Positions 47,739-56,956 are shown, counted from the stretch's first letter. The stretch: 64,000 nt of DNA from Propionispira raffinosivorans DSM 20765 (GCF_000381065.1 NZ_KB905839.1:124001-188000), one strand, 5' to 3'. Numbers and translations are program-made. Notes: generated by a model from the sequence alone, not told the origin.

Positions 47739-48488
47739 TTGAAAGTAACTATAGCAGAGTGGGAAATGCGAAATCTTGGCGGTGAAACATTAGAAATATT
47801 GATTGAATCAGGAGACGACGTAATGTCGATTGTATCTCAAGTTGATTTGTTGCGAGCAAGGTATAAAGCAGAATATCTTGTAGTTAAAGTCAATACTAAA
47901 TTTCACAAGATATCGGAGACCTTTCAAAAAGCTGGATTTTTATTGATAGAAAATCAAATAAGCTTACGGTTGCCACGAATCGAGGCTTTAGAAAAGAAAA
48001 ACTTTTATAAGAAAATATATCAAGACGTGACATTTCAGTTAATTGAAAATGAACAAGATGTTGAAAATATAAAGCATAAAATAAAAGAAGGTATATTTAC
48101 AACAGATCGGATAGCAATTGATTCCTATTATGGCATAGAAATTGCTAATACTAGATATGCTAATTGGGTACAAGATGAAGTTGACAAAGGGTCATTGCTG
48201 TATTTTGTGATATATCAAAATAAAAAGATAGGTTTCTTTTTATCCAAGCCAATCAATAATAAATTGCAATATGGGCTATTAGGTGGGTTTTTTTTGCAAT
48301 ATAGTGATGCGGCATTAGGGTCAATGATGGATTATTGTATGATTTGTGAATTTATTACTTCAGAGCGAAAATTTATGGAAACGGCAGTATCATCTAATAA
48401 TTTGGTTATTCTACAACTTCATTTATTATTTGGGTATAAAATAAAAGCGATGACTAATATATTAATTAAACATTATAAAAGGGGATAG
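47739..48488 (+). CDS. WecD-like GNAT sugar N-acyltransferase
   Basis: A 249-residue protein starting at TTG 47739, supported by GGGGTGG at 47728-47734 and by the absence of an ATG in a suitable place. The central part GIFTTDRIAIDSYYGIEIANTRYANWVQDE and LYFVIYQNKKIGFFL follows the pattern of dTDP-fucosamine acetyltransferase WecD, with GNAT motif A further on. In enterobacteria WecD uses acetyl-CoA to make dTDP-Fuc4NAc. Here an acyl carrier protein gene starts only 6 bp downstream, so an acyl-ACP donor is plausible (inference). The first 90 residues are poorly conserved relative to WecD. Confidence 0.75.
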   Translation: MKVTIAEWEMRNLGGETLEILIESGDDVMSIVSQVDLLRARYKAEYLVVKVNTKFHKISETFQKAGFLLIENQISLRLPRIEALEKKNFYKKIYQDVTFQLIENEQDVENIKHKIKEGIFTTDRIAIDSYYGIEIANTRYANWVQDEVDKGSLLYFVIYQNKKIGFFLSKPINNKLQYGLLGGFFLQYSDAALGSMMDYCMICEFITSERKFMETAVSSNNLVILQLHLLFGYKIKAMTNILIKHYKRG

Positions 48489-48493
48489 AAAAA

Positions 48494-48712
48494 ATGACAA
48501 AAGAACAATTTTTAGAAAAAATGATTGATTTATTGGATACGGAAGAGGAAATTACAATGGATTCTGTATTGAAAGATATTGAGGAATGGGACTCCTTAAG
48601 TTATGTAAGTTTTTTAGCTATGGCAAATGTTAGTGCTGGGAAAAAATTAAAACCAGAAACAGTTAAAACGGCACAGACAATAGGTGATTTATTTGAATTA
48701 GTAAAGGAATAG
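48494..48712 (+). CDS. Dedicated acyl carrier protein (module copy 2)
   Basis: A 72-residue ACP, paralogue of the one at 37478. It has the same start (MTKEQFLEKM), the same phosphopantetheine serine in EEWDSLSYVSFLAMANVSAG and the same end (AQTIGDLFELVK); differences lie mainly in helix 1 and the third helix. It follows the WecD-like gene by 6 bp. The pair of ACPs in two amino-sugar operons points to a specialised acyl supply rather than general fatty acid synthesis. Confidence 0.87.
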   Translation: MTKEQFLEKMIDLLDTEEEITMDSVLKDIEEWDSLSYVSFLAMANVSAGKKLKPETVKTAQTIGDLFELVKE

Positions 48713-48720
48713 GGATAAAA

Positions 48721-49720
48721 ATGATTTCTGATATTAAAGGTATTCATATTAATGCAATAAATGGGGCTTTACCGCATAACTTATTTACTGTTACAGAATA
48801 CACAAAAGGTCTAGTTAATGAAAAAGATGCAAAACGCTTAGCCAAAAACACTGGGTTTGAAATGTTGAGAATCAGTGATGAATTCGTTACTACTGCAGAC
48901 TTATGATTTAAAGCAGCAGAAAACATCTTTTCCAAAAGTAATATAAAAAAGAAGATATAGATGCGATTGTATTTGTTTCGCAAACATCTGATTATATTTT
49001 ACCGGCAACAAGTCATGTTTTGCAAAACAAATTAGGATTATCTGAAAACATTGTTGTATTGGATATTAATCAGGGCTGTTCTGGGTATATATATGGTCTC
49101 TACGTCTCGTCTATGTTGGTGTCTGCTGGAAATTGCAGAAACGTACTTTTTTATGTGCAGGTGATACAATAAGTAAGTTGACAGCAAAAAATGACAGAGC
49201 AACACGAACAATCTTTGGTGATGCGGGGACAGCGACCATCATATCAAAAGGAAATGATATAATTTCTTTCAACTTTAATACGTTAGGAAAAGATTATTCG
49301 TCTATTATTGTAGAAAATAGTAGCTTTAGGAAAAATAATCAAGCAGAGAAAAGCATATTTTTATCTTTAGATGGTATGAAAATTATGAAATTTACTTTAG
49401 ATATAGTTCCTGAAAATATAAAAGAGCTTTTAAATCATGTTCAAGTTGATAAAAATGAGATGAGTTTGTATGCATGCCATCAGGCGAATAAGTTAATTTT
49501 ATTGTCATTGGCTGATAACCTGGAAATTGATAGAGAAAAATTACCTTTTGTGGCAAATAAAATAGGGAATACGAGTTCAGCATCCATTCCGTTATTGTTT
49601 ACCGAAAATTATTATGATAAACAGGTTGAATTAAAAAAGGTTATTGCCTGTGGATTTGGTGTTGGATTATCAGTTGCAACGGCATACAGTACAAATATAA
49701 TAAGGACGATAGAGATATGA
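48721..49720 (+). pseudogene. Broken second KAS III-like gene (module copy 2)
   Basis: A KAS III-type gene interrupted three times. It starts MISDIKGIHINAINGALPHNL, meets an in-frame TGA at 48904-48906 after TADL, shifts frame at an A-rich run near 48950 (KKEDIDAIVFVSQTSDYIL follows) and again at a T-run near 49147 before LCAGDTISKL. Catalytic residues are still readable: Cys in NQGCSGYIYG, His in YACHQANKL and Asn in KIGNTSSASIP. Two lesions are in homopolymers, so sequencing error must be excluded; the TGA is not. It is diverged from the intact KAS III genes, thus a distinct paralogue. Confidence 0.85.
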
Positions 49721-50463
49721 GAGAAGTAACATATAATTTCTTAGGTAAAAGATTTGTTATTACAGGGGCATCTTCCGGAATGGGGCGACAAATTGCTATA
49801 GAACTGGCTCAAGCAGGTGCAAGTGTAATGGCAATCGCTCGTGGAGAAAATAAATTGCAAGAACTACAGGCATTATATCCAATGCAAATTAAATATGCAG
49901 TTTGTGATGTAACTGATAAAGAAGCTTTAGAAACTGTTATTTGCAATTTTGTGCATGAAAATGGAAAACTTAATGGGGCTGTTCATGCCGCTGGAATCAG
50001 TGATATTACGCCTATAAAAATGTATAATGAAAAAGTAGCACATGAGATTATGAATATTAGCTTTTGGGCAGGTGCAAATTTAATTCAAATATGCACAAAA
50101 AATAAATATGGCGAACAGGGAATGTCAAATATTCTATTTTCTTCAGTTTGTGCCCATAGTGGTGAAAAAGGTATGTTTGCCTACGCGGGAGCAAAAGCTG
50201 CTTTGCAAATAGGCGTTAAATCGATAGCAAAAGAAATTGCTGGGAAACATCATCGAATCAATACAATAACTCCTGGCTGGGTCAAAACAAATATGACGGA
50301 TCAAGCGGGAAAATTAGCTAACTTAGGAGAATTCTTTGAAAAACACTTGCTTGGAGAAGGCTCACCTGATGATGTTTCTGGCGTGGTTTTGTTTTTATTA
50401 AGTGATAGAGGAAAATGGATTACAGGAACCGATATTGTTGTAGATGGCGGATATTTGGCATAA
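49717..50463 (+). CDS. SDR-family 3-oxoacyl-ACP reductase-like (module copy 2)
   Basis: Short-chain dehydrogenase of 248 residues, almost identical to the one at 37891. It has ITGASSGMGRQIA, HAAGISDITP, LFSSVCAHS and YAGAK, ending DIVVDGGYLA. The ATG overlaps the stop of the broken KAS III gene (ATGA). Predicted to reduce 3-oxoacyl-ACP to 3-hydroxyacyl-ACP within this module. The high likeness between the two copies points to a recent duplication or gene conversion. Confidence 0.87.
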   Translation: MREVTYNFLGKRFVITGASSGMGRQIAIELAQAGASVMAIARGENKLQELQALYPMQIKYAVCDVTDKEALETVICNFVHENGKLNGAVHAAGISDITPIKMYNEKVAHEIMNISFWAGANLIQICTKNKYGEQGMSNILFSSVCAHSGEKGMFAYAGAKAALQIGVKSIAKEIAGKHHRINTITPGWVKTNMTDQAGKLANLGEFFEKHLLGEGSPDDVSGVVLFLLSDRGKWITGTDIVVDGGYLA

Positions 50464-50478
50464 ATAAGGTGGTTTAAA

Positions 50479-51489
50479 ATGAGTTTACAAGCATATATAA
50501 GTGCTATTGCGTATTATTTACCAGAAAAAATAGAAGATAATGAACTGAATCGATTAACGAAGAAAACGGGAATCTATCATAGACATATAGCGGCTGAAAA
50601 CGAATGCGCATCTGATTTAGCAATTAAGGCTGCAGAAAAATTGTTCTCTAATAATATTATAGATAAAGCATCTATAGATTTTCTTTTGTTTTGTACACAG
50701 TCACCTGATTATATATTGCCGACGACTGCTTGTATTTTACAGGATAAACTTGGCTTACTCAAAACAATTGGTGCTTTTGATTTTAATTTAGGCTGTTCGG
50801 GTTATATTTATGGAATTTCTATGGCGCAGGGCTTGATCGAAACAGGGCAAGCACGAAATGTTTTGCTTCTTACAGCAGAAACATATAGTAAATATATCAA
50901 TCATCAAGATAATACGGTTCGCCCTTTATTTGGTGATGCAGCTACAGCCACTTTGTTCACAGGAAAAGAATCAGAAAGCAAAGGAATAAAAGGAATTACA
51001 TTTGGGACAGATGGCAGTGGATACAAGAACTTGATTGTACCAATGGGAGCACAAAAAGTACATTATGGTGAAAGTTTGATTAAAGAAGAAAAAGATAAAT
51101 ATGGAAATATTAGAACGAATGCTAATCTTTATATGAATGGTGCGGCTATTAGCGATTTTGCTCTAGATGTAGTTCCGGAGACAGTAAAAGAAATTTTAAA
51201 TAAATGTAAAATGAATAAAGGTGATATAGATTATTACGTTTTTCATCAGGCTAACAAATTTATGTTGAAATTTTTACAGGAAAAATGTGAATTGTTAGAG
51301 CAACCTTATTGGAATGATGTTAGCAATTATGGTAATACAGTTTCAAATTCAATACCAATTGCATTGGTAGATATGATGAAGCAAAATAGAAAAAAAGTTT
51401 TAAAAAATGTTATGACAATAGGATTTGGTGTTGGATTGTCATGGGCTGGATGTATATTGAATTTAGAGGAGCCTGTTTCAATTTTATAA
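50479..51489 (+). CDS. Beta-ketoacyl-ACP synthase III-like enzyme (module copy 2)
   Basis: KAS III-type enzyme of 336 residues, near-identical to the one at 38653 (both begin MSLQAYISA and share RLTKKTGIYHRHIA). The triad is Cys in FNLGCSGYIYG, His in YVFHQANKF and Asn in YGNTVSNSIP. GGTGG is placed 8 bp upstream of ATG. It ends the WecE/WecD/ACP operon. The two copies diverge most at the last 20 residues. Being kept intact while the other KAS III paralogue decays suggests it is the one in use. Confidence 0.9.
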   Translation: MSLQAYISAIAYYLPEKIEDNELNRLTKKTGIYHRHIAAENECASDLAIKAAEKLFSNNIIDKASIDFLLFCTQSPDYILPTTACILQDKLGLLKTIGAFDFNLGCSGYIYGISMAQGLIETGQARNVLLLTAETYSKYINHQDNTVRPLFGDAATATLFTGKESESKGIKGITFGTDGSGYKNLIVPMGAQKVHYGESLIKEEKDKYGNIRTNANLYMNGAAISDFALDVVPETVKEILNKCKMNKGDIDYYVFHQANKFMLKFLQEKCELLEQPYWNDVSNYGNTVSNSIPIALVDMMKQNRKKVLKNVMTIGFGVGLSWAGCILNLEEPVSIL

Positions 51490-51884
51490 TGTAACCTGCA
51501 TTCCCACTAACTCATAACGAGGATTATTACAAATCAAATCAGCACTTTGAGCGCTTATGATACTTCAAAATGCATTGTTACGTTAAAAATACGTAACGAT
51601 GCAGCTTTCTAGTAGTTATGCGGGTTAGAGATCACCTCGTTATGTATTTCCGGGAATCCAGGCTTTAAATGAGCAATTTCTTCTTGTACGCGACATATAA
51701 TGAATTTTATTTCTGAATTATATTCAGTATACTATAGCAGATTCATTATAATCGTGTTTAAAAAATGTCTTAATTTACGGTACCATTTATTTACACCACA
51801 TGAAACACTTTTGGATTTTTGAAATACTGAAAAAACATAGAATTTAAGAAAAAACCCCATAATAATAGAGGGAGGCGAGATTCA
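51490..51884. other. Gap of about 400 bp with palindromes
   Basis: No gene is seen. The left half is filled by the imperfect palindrome described at 51500-51657; the right half is AT-rich and should hold the promoter of the acyltransferase gene, but no convincing -35/-10 pair was found. Confidence 0.5.
51500..51657. repeat. Large imperfect palindrome with a 13-bp central stem
   Basis: Outer arms ATTCCC/GGGAAT (51500-51505, 51652-51657), middle arms CATAACGAGG/CCTCGTTATG (51513-51522, 51635-51644) and a central hairpin TGCATTGTTACGT/ACGTAACGATGCA (51571-51583, 51591-51603, one G-U pair, 7-base loop). It has no T-run, so is not a standard terminator; a MITE-like element or a structured RNA end is possible. 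Confidence 0.6.
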
Positions 51885-52916
51885 ATGAGGAGGATTTGTT
51901 TTACAATTGATGATACAAATTTGGCAAAGGGTGTAGCACTATGTCTTTTATTAATACATCACTTGTTTTATAGCCCATCTAACAATTATGTAGATATTAT
52001 GGTTAACGGTCGTCAATTTAGCAATATAGTGAGTGAGTTTTCAAAAGTATGTGTAGCTATGTTTGTATTACTAAGTGGGTATGGACTTAATGAGAGTACG
52101 GATAAAAAACAATATACGAATCTTTCTTTCTATAAAAAACATTTATCTAAAATATACAGTAATTATTGGTTTATATGGGTGGCTTTTGTTCCAGTTGGAA
52201 TATTATATTTTAATATAAGCTTAGAATCTGTATATGACAATAATGTTGCTTTGAAAATTATATTGAATATTCTAGGTGTTCAAAATTATTTTGGATTTTA
52301 TGGATACAATGCAACGTGGTGGTTTATTGGTGCAATAGTTCCGTTATATATAATGTTTCCTTTGCTTAAAAAATTGACGTATAAATATAAAAAGTGGGCA
52401 CTTATTATAAGTTTTTCTACAATGTATATACCATATATACCGAGTACAATAAGTGACTGGATTTTTCCTTTTGTACTAGGAATTTTTTCGTCGCAAAATG
52501 ATCTATTTTATCGTGTGAAAAAAATAATGAGCACTAAGCCAATTAGTAAATTGTCAATATATATATCCACTATAATTTTTATTATGTTATTTCGGCACTA
52601 TGGATTTGGAATAATAAAAGGGGTACATATGGACGGTATTTTTGCATTGTTTATTATATTTATAGGGTTCGAGTATTTATCTAAAAATAGTTTTTTGAAA
52701 AGAATAATGATATTTATAGGGGTGCATTCATTCAATATATTCTTATTCCATACGTTCATATATTTTTATTATTTCCCCGTATTTTCATACAGACTCAAGT
52801 ATCCTCTCTTAATTTTTTTGCAATTACTTTTAATATGTTTGACTATATCTATAATTTTAGAAGGGTTTAAGAAAATCATATCTCGAATTGTAAATGGTAA
52901 TATAAAAGTGAGCTAA
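51885..52916 (+). CDS. Acyltransferase 3 family membrane protein (OafA-like)
   Basis: A 343-residue membrane protein with about ten helices. The N-terminal LAKGVALCLLLIHHLFYS places a catalytic-type His after the first helix, as in the AT3 family, and MFVLLSGYGLNES is the conserved second motif. Family members O-acetylate O-antigen, exopolysaccharide or peptidoglycan sugars. GGGAGGCGAG precedes the ATG. It stands alone between a palindromic gap and a transposase gene, so may be a late addition to the locus. Confidence 0.85.
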   Translation: MRRICFTIDDTNLAKGVALCLLLIHHLFYSPSNNYVDIMVNGRQFSNIVSEFSKVCVAMFVLLSGYGLNESTDKKQYTNLSFYKKHLSKIYSNYWFIWVAFVPVGILYFNISLESVYDNNVALKIILNILGVQNYFGFYGYNATWWFIGAIVPLYIMFPLLKKLTYKYKKWALIISFSTMYIPYIPSTISDWIFPFVLGIFSSQNDLFYRVKKIMSTKPISKLSIYISTIIFIMLFRHYGFGIIKGVHMDGIFALFIIFIGFEYLSKNSFLKRIMIFIGVHSFNIFLFHTFIYFYYFPVFSYRLKYPLLIFLQLLLICLTISIILEGFKKIISRIVNGNIKVS

Positions 52917-53011
52917 AAAGACGGATAATGGCAATGGATTGGGAAGAGACACAAGGGGACGTGCCTTTTTTGTCAACAAAGTGCTATATTGTGAGAAAGG
53001 GAGGAATCAAT

Positions 53012-53752
53012 ATGGCAAGAAAAGCCAGGCAATTAAGTGAAAGTGGATTTTATCATATTATGTTTCGGGGAATCAATCATCAGAATATATTTGAAGAAGA
53101 AGAAGATTTTGAATATATGTTGGAGATATTAAAAGATTTAAAGCTGGAATTGAAATTTGAACTTCAGGCATATTGCTTTATGAGTAACCATGTACATTTA
53201 TTGTTGAAAGAAGTGAAAATAGGCGATGTTTCAAATATTCTCAAGCGGCTGTTGATAAAATATGTAATGAAATTCAATCGAAAGTATCAACGAAGCGGGG
53301 CCTTGATAGGAAGCAGGTATAAAAGCAAGGCTGTGGAGATAGACGAATATTTTATTCCTTTAATCGTATATATTCATCAGAATCCTATGCGAGCTGGAAT
53401 TGTGAAAAATCTAATAAATTATCGATATAGCAGCTATCGAGAATATATACATGGTGGGAATTTTGTCGATGTACAGTTGGCCTTTGATTTGATTGGAAAA
53501 GAAAACTGGATAAAAGTGCATGAACAATTGATAGAACAGAATTTTGAAGTAGAAGGACGTTTGAAACTCACCGAAGAAGAAATTCAACGGAAAATTAAAA
53601 AGAATATCCAGAATATAGAACCACAGGAAATAGAGTCTATGGAGAAAGCGGAACGAAATCTAATCTTAAATCAGTTAAAAAGTTTAGGATTATCTATACG
53701 CGAAATAGAACGAGCGACGGGAATATCGAGAGGGATTATTGCAAAAAGTTGA
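53012..53752 (+). CDS. REP-associated tyrosine transposase (RAYT, IS200-like Y1 HUH)
   Basis: Single-strand DNA transposase of about 246 residues. GGGAGG is 7 bp before ATG 53012; an earlier ATG at 52928 adds non-conserved sequence. It has the start ARKARQLSESGFYHIMFRGIN, the HUH motif in YCFMSNHVHLLL and the helix with the likely nucleophile Tyr in VYIHQNPMRAGIV, then YRYSSYREY. The C-terminus adds a helix-turn-helix (LGLSIREIERATGIS). RAYTs mobilise or process short palindromes. A REP-like stretch (ACACAAGGGGACGTGCC) lies 50 bp upstream. Confidence 0.9.
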   Translation: MARKARQLSESGFYHIMFRGINHQNIFEEEEDFEYMLEILKDLKLELKFELQAYCFMSNHVHLLLKEVKIGDVSNILKRLLIKYVMKFNRKYQRSGALIGSRYKSKAVEIDEYFIPLIVYIHQNPMRAGIVKNLINYRYSSYREYIHGGNFVDVQLAFDLIGKENWIKVHEQLIEQNFEVEGRLKLTEEEIQRKIKKNIQNIEPQEIESMEKAERNLILNQLKSLGLSIREIERATGISRGIIAKS

Positions 53753-53865
53753 TAAGTGGGAATTCTTCTCACTGTTATCCATCAAAAACATCTTGCATAT
53801 ACGGAAAATATGTGAAAAAATGATCTATAAATACTTAAAATACGGCAAATGGAGAGAGGTTTAAC

Positions 53866-55560
53866 TTGGAAAAATGTAAAAAAATTACAAACGAAAACTG
53901 GGCTTCCGGGGGAATATTGGCAAGTTTATTTATATATATGTTTGCCTTGAACTTTTTAATGCCATTGCACCGAGATGATTATGAATATTCTTTGATATGG
54001 GGAACTTTGCAAAAAATTACGACGATGTCGGATGTGTTTCAGTCGCTGTATTTTCATTACTTGATCCATGGCGGTCGAATGGTGGACTTTTTTGTGTTGG
54101 ATACCTTTCTTTTGTGGGGAAAACAATGGTTTAATCCATTTAATGCTTTTTTATTTGTTGCATTGATTGTTCTTATTTATTGGCATTCACAGCAACAAAT
54201 TACGCTACGATTTAATCCATATATTCTTGCCTTGATTATAATGTTCTGCTGGTTTGGATTGCCGGATTTTGCTTTAGTGAACATTTGGATGACGGGGGCT
54301 TGTGTTTATTTATTGACAGCCGTATTGATTTTTGCTTTTTTACTGCCGTATCATTTTGACTTTTTGGGAAAGCCAATAATTGACAATGGTCTTATGGGAT
54401 TGTTGGGTATGTTTTTTTGCGGTATTATTGCCAGCTGGACGATTGAAAATACAGCAGCGACCATGAACTTGGTTATTGCTGTTCTTGTTGTGTATGCATA
54501 TAAAAAGGAACGTTTAAAAAAATGGATGCTTAGCGGGTTTGTCGGATCCGTAATAGGTTTTCTGCTTTTGGCGATGGCTCCGGGAAATTATGTTCGCTAT
54601 GCGGCGCAGAAGACTCCGTTGATGCAGCATATCGTCAATCAATTCGGCGGTGGTTTTGAGATGTTATTAGGATTGCTGCCAGCCATAGTTTTTTTGGTAT
54701 TGGCTTGTCGCATTGTGCTTGTCGGGAACAGAAAAATTGTGAGGACCGAATCAAAAGAAGTCGAGAAGGAGTCAAAAAAATTTATTATCGCATCAACGGT
54801 TAGAATGATCTTGGTAGGACTGATGCTATTGTCAAAAATGAAAGGGTCATTCATTTCTCTTTGGATTAGTGAGTTGTTATATGAGAATGTGGTAGTTCGG
54901 ATCGGGATCGTCGATGAGCATCTTAACGAGCAGTTGTTCACGACTTTGTCAGGTGTAGAGGAAGTATTGATTTATTTATTGATTGGAATCCAGCTTTCAA
55001 AATATATTTTTCGAAAATGGAAGTTAGGCAAAGCGTATTTTAAAAATGTCAGTTGGAAAGCGCAAGGGAGTGGATTGCTTACAGTTCACCCAAATAGTTA
55101 TCACGTTATGATTCTGTTGACACTGGCTGTTGTTAATAATTTTGTGATGCTTGCCGCTCCAGCATTTCCAGGTAGGGCAGGGTTTGGGTCAGCTGTCTTC
55201 TTTATTATTGGTGTCATGACGGTTTTTCGCATTCCTCAGGTTAAAAAATTTTTATTGAGTACAGAACATAAAAATACATTGACGGTTATAGTGATGCTGA
55301 GTGTTATTCCCATGGCCGCAGCTGTGCTGTATCAACATGCTGTATTATATACAGAAAACAGTCAACGGATGGCACTAGTAGAAAAACAGGTGGCTCAAGG
55401 GAGCAGCTCTTTAGTAATGGAACCTGTATCGCTTAAAAATGAAATTTTGCGTCATGTATATTTTGTTGATTTAAACAATGCTATTTCAAAATATGGATTT
55501 TGCCGATATTACCATGTAAATGATGTTAAGGTACTTTCAGTAAGGACTCCTAATCGTTAG
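53866..55560 (+). CDS. DUF6056-like polytopic membrane protein, putative GT-C
   Basis: A 564-residue protein with about twelve membrane helices, starting at TTG (AGAGAGG upstream; no suitable ATG). After helix 1 it has MPLHRDDYEYSLIWG and then YLIHGGRMVDFF, the DDY and HGGR motifs of the DUF6056 group found in teichoic-acid and glycan loci, resembling GtrC-like GT-C transferases whose catalytic Asp pair sits in the first outer loop. Transfer of a polyprenyl-linked sugar outside the membrane is inferred. It is convergent with the downstream XRE gene across a shared terminator. Confidence 0.7.
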   Translation: MEKCKKITNENWASGGILASLFIYMFALNFLMPLHRDDYEYSLIWGTLQKITTMSDVFQSLYFHYLIHGGRMVDFFVLDTFLLWGKQWFNPFNAFLFVALIVLIYWHSQQQITLRFNPYILALIIMFCWFGLPDFALVNIWMTGACVYLLTAVLIFAFLLPYHFDFLGKPIIDNGLMGLLGMFFCGIIASWTIENTAATMNLVIAVLVVYAYKKERLKKWMLSGFVGSVIGFLLLAMAPGNYVRYAAQKTPLMQHIVNQFGGGFEMLLGLLPAIVFLVLACRIVLVGNRKIVRTESKEVEKESKKFIIASTVRMILVGLMLLSKMKGSFISLWISELLYENVVVRIGIVDEHLNEQLFTTLSGVEEVLIYLLIGIQLSKYIFRKWKLGKAYFKNVSWKAQGSGLLTVHPNSYHVMILLTLAVVNNFVMLAAPAFPGRAGFGSAVFFIIGVMTVFRIPQVKKFLLSTEHKNTLTVIVMLSVIPMAAAVLYQHAVLYTENSQRMALVEKQVAQGSSSLVMEPVSLKNEILRHVYFVDLNNAISKYGFCRYYHVNDVKVLSVRTPNR

Positions 55561-55625
55561 GGATGCAATCAGTGACATGCTGTTTTACCTAATTGCTTTT
55601 GCTACCATTGCCATGAATGGTCTGG

Positions 55626-55675
55626 AAAAAAGAGAAACAACAAAAATCATTGTGATTTTTGCTGTTTCTCTTTTT
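55626..55675. terminator. Bidirectional intrinsic terminator
   Basis: A 23-bp stem with one mismatch: AAAAAGAGAAACA continuing to AAAAATCA, and TGATTTTTGCTGTTTCTC with TTTTT after it. It is A-rich on one side and T-rich on the other, so works for both the DUF6056-like gene and the convergent XRE gene, whose stop lies inside it. Confidence 0.88.
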
Positions 55676-56006
55676 GTTGCTCATCCCAAAATATAAGGTC
55701 AAGAGCTGCTTTTATTTTAATTTTATATTCTTTCGTGATGGGGATTCCGTTGAATAAAAGATCAGATGAATCAAGAAATTCAATCAAATCAATCGGTTCT
55801 TTTGAAGGTTTAAAATCATTACCAATCAGATAATCAATGCTTACTTCAAAAAAATTTGCTAGAATTTGCACGGTGTCAAAGTCGGGCTCTCTTCGGCTTG
55901 TTTCATATTGTGCATATGTATTTCGTGAAAATCCAACTAAATCAGATAATTGTTGCTGTGTTAGATTTTTTTCTTTTCTTAACTGAACTAAGCGTTTAGA
56001 AAACAA
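55647..56006 (-). CDS. XRE-family transcriptional regulator
   Basis: A Cro/CI-type helix-turn-helix regulator of about 119 residues: MFSKRLVQLRKEKNLTQQQLSDLVGFSRNTYAQYE in the first half (quoted in parts: LVQLRKEKNLTQQQL, SRNTYAQYETSRREPD) and DYLIGNDFKP after it. The TTG at 56006 is preferred as start because AAGGTGGTG lies 6 bp upstream; GTG codons at 56018 and 56015 lie within that binding site. The C-terminal 45 residues are acidic then basic and unrecognised. It may control its own promoter and the divergent-looking repeat sites at 56061-56161. Confidence 0.88.
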   Translation of the reverse strand: MFSKRLVQLRKEKNLTQQQLSDLVGFSRNTYAQYETSRREPDFDTVQILANFFEVSIDYLIGNDFKPSKEPIDLIEFLDSSDLLFNGIPITKEYKIKIKAALDLIFWDEQQKEKQQKSQ

Positions 56007-56060
56007 TTGACTCACCACCTTGATTCATTAGTATAAAGCTTGCTATGTTAAGAGTAATCA

Positions 56061-56161
56061 AGCTTATTTGTTTCTTTTAGAAACAAATAAGCTACTTTTT
56101 CATTGACAATGTTGCACTTGTAATTATATAATAAGAATATGAAGTTGCTTTTAGAAACAAA
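56061..56161. promoter_or_regulatory. Promoter and operator-like repeats between two XRE genes
   Basis: A rightward promoter TTGACA-N18-TATAAT (56103-56108, 56127-56132) is flanked by TTTTAGAAACAAA at 56075-56087 and again at 56149-56161. The left copy is half of a perfect 14-bp palindrome AGCTTATTTGTTTC/GAAACAAATAAGCT (56061-56074, 56080-56093). These could be regulator-binding sites; the left one could also act as a terminator. The promoter points into the antisense strand of the next XRE gene. Confidence 0.5.
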
Positions 56162-56217
56162 AAATAAAGTGAATGAAATAGATACCAAGATAATGAGTGC
56201 ATTCGTTTTATTCACGT

Positions 56218-56433
56218 TTATATTTTGCTGCCATCCTCAAAAATGAAAAAACCTTCAAAATCACATTGAAGAACTTTAGCAATTTGCTGTAGTTCTTTTT
56301 CGGTGAAGTTATCTCTATTGAGTTTATTAGTTAGGTTTTGACGAGAGGTATCAAGAATATCAGCTAAGTCAGTGATCGTCATTTTTTTTCGTCTTAGAAG
56401 TATTCTTATTTTTTCGGACATAGATAAAGACAT
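56218..56433 (-). CDS. Small XRE-family regulator
   Basis: A 71-residue helix-turn-helix protein: MSEKIRILLRRKKMTITDLADILDTSRQNLTNKL in two parts, then FTEKELQQIAKVLQCDFEGFF. AAGGATGG lies 6 bp before ATG 56433. The short form with an SRQNLTNKL recognition helix is common in Firmicute mobile regions and toxin-antitoxin neighbourhoods. Target unknown. Confidence 0.87.
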   Translation of the reverse strand: MSLSMSEKIRILLRRKKMTITDLADILDTSRQNLTNKLNRDNFTEKELQQIAKVLQCDFEGFFIFEDGSKI

Positions 56434-56611
56434 GTAGATCCATCCTTTAGATAATATATATACTAATATACACTAAAAACATAGTAGTGACAATTTTAAA
56501 ATATCTTTAGCAATTATATAGTTTACAAATATAGTTTCATATGATATTATTTAATGTATAAAGAAACTTAAAAGTTTACTTTTAATTAATTTATAATTTA
56601 GGAGGCATATT

Positions 56612-56956
56612 ATGTTTAAGAGTAGTTTGTACAAAGCTTTTAATGATTATGTTTTTGAACGAATGGATGATGTTTTAGACAGGGCGGACAAATTGGATAA
56701 AGATTGCATGCACTACAATAAAGAATTTTATAAGATGCAAGGTCGTTTATTAGAACTGAGTCGGCAGTTACAAAATGAGGAGTTACGCACTCTGGTCACT
56801 AAACTGGAGCCTCTTGTTAATTTAGAACGAGGTCTGTCAGCCGAATTGGCTTATAAAGAAGGTCTGCGCGATAGTTACCGTATTCAAAGAGAATTGTCAA
56901 AATTTCTAGCTAATCCCAGAGTGGCTGCAAAACGAAAAGCAATGGAGAAGCAATAA
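56612..56956 (+). CDS. Small hypothetical protein, helical
   Basis: A 114-residue soluble protein predicted to be mostly alpha-helical with a central heptad-like part (LLELSRQLQNEELRTLVTKLE). AGGAGG precedes the ATG by 6 bp. The pattern ERGLSAELAYKEGLRDSYRI recalls the end of DUF6809-type proteins (a helix ending in a GFR/GLR segment), but that is a weak likeness. Found in the same orientation upstream of the Rpn-like gene. Function unknown. Confidence 0.65.
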   Translation: MFKSSLYKAFNDYVFERMDDVLDRADKLDKDCMHYNKEFYKMQGRLLELSRQLQNEELRTLVTKLEPLVNLERGLSAELAYKEGLRDSYRIQRELSKFLANPRVAAKRKAMEKQ

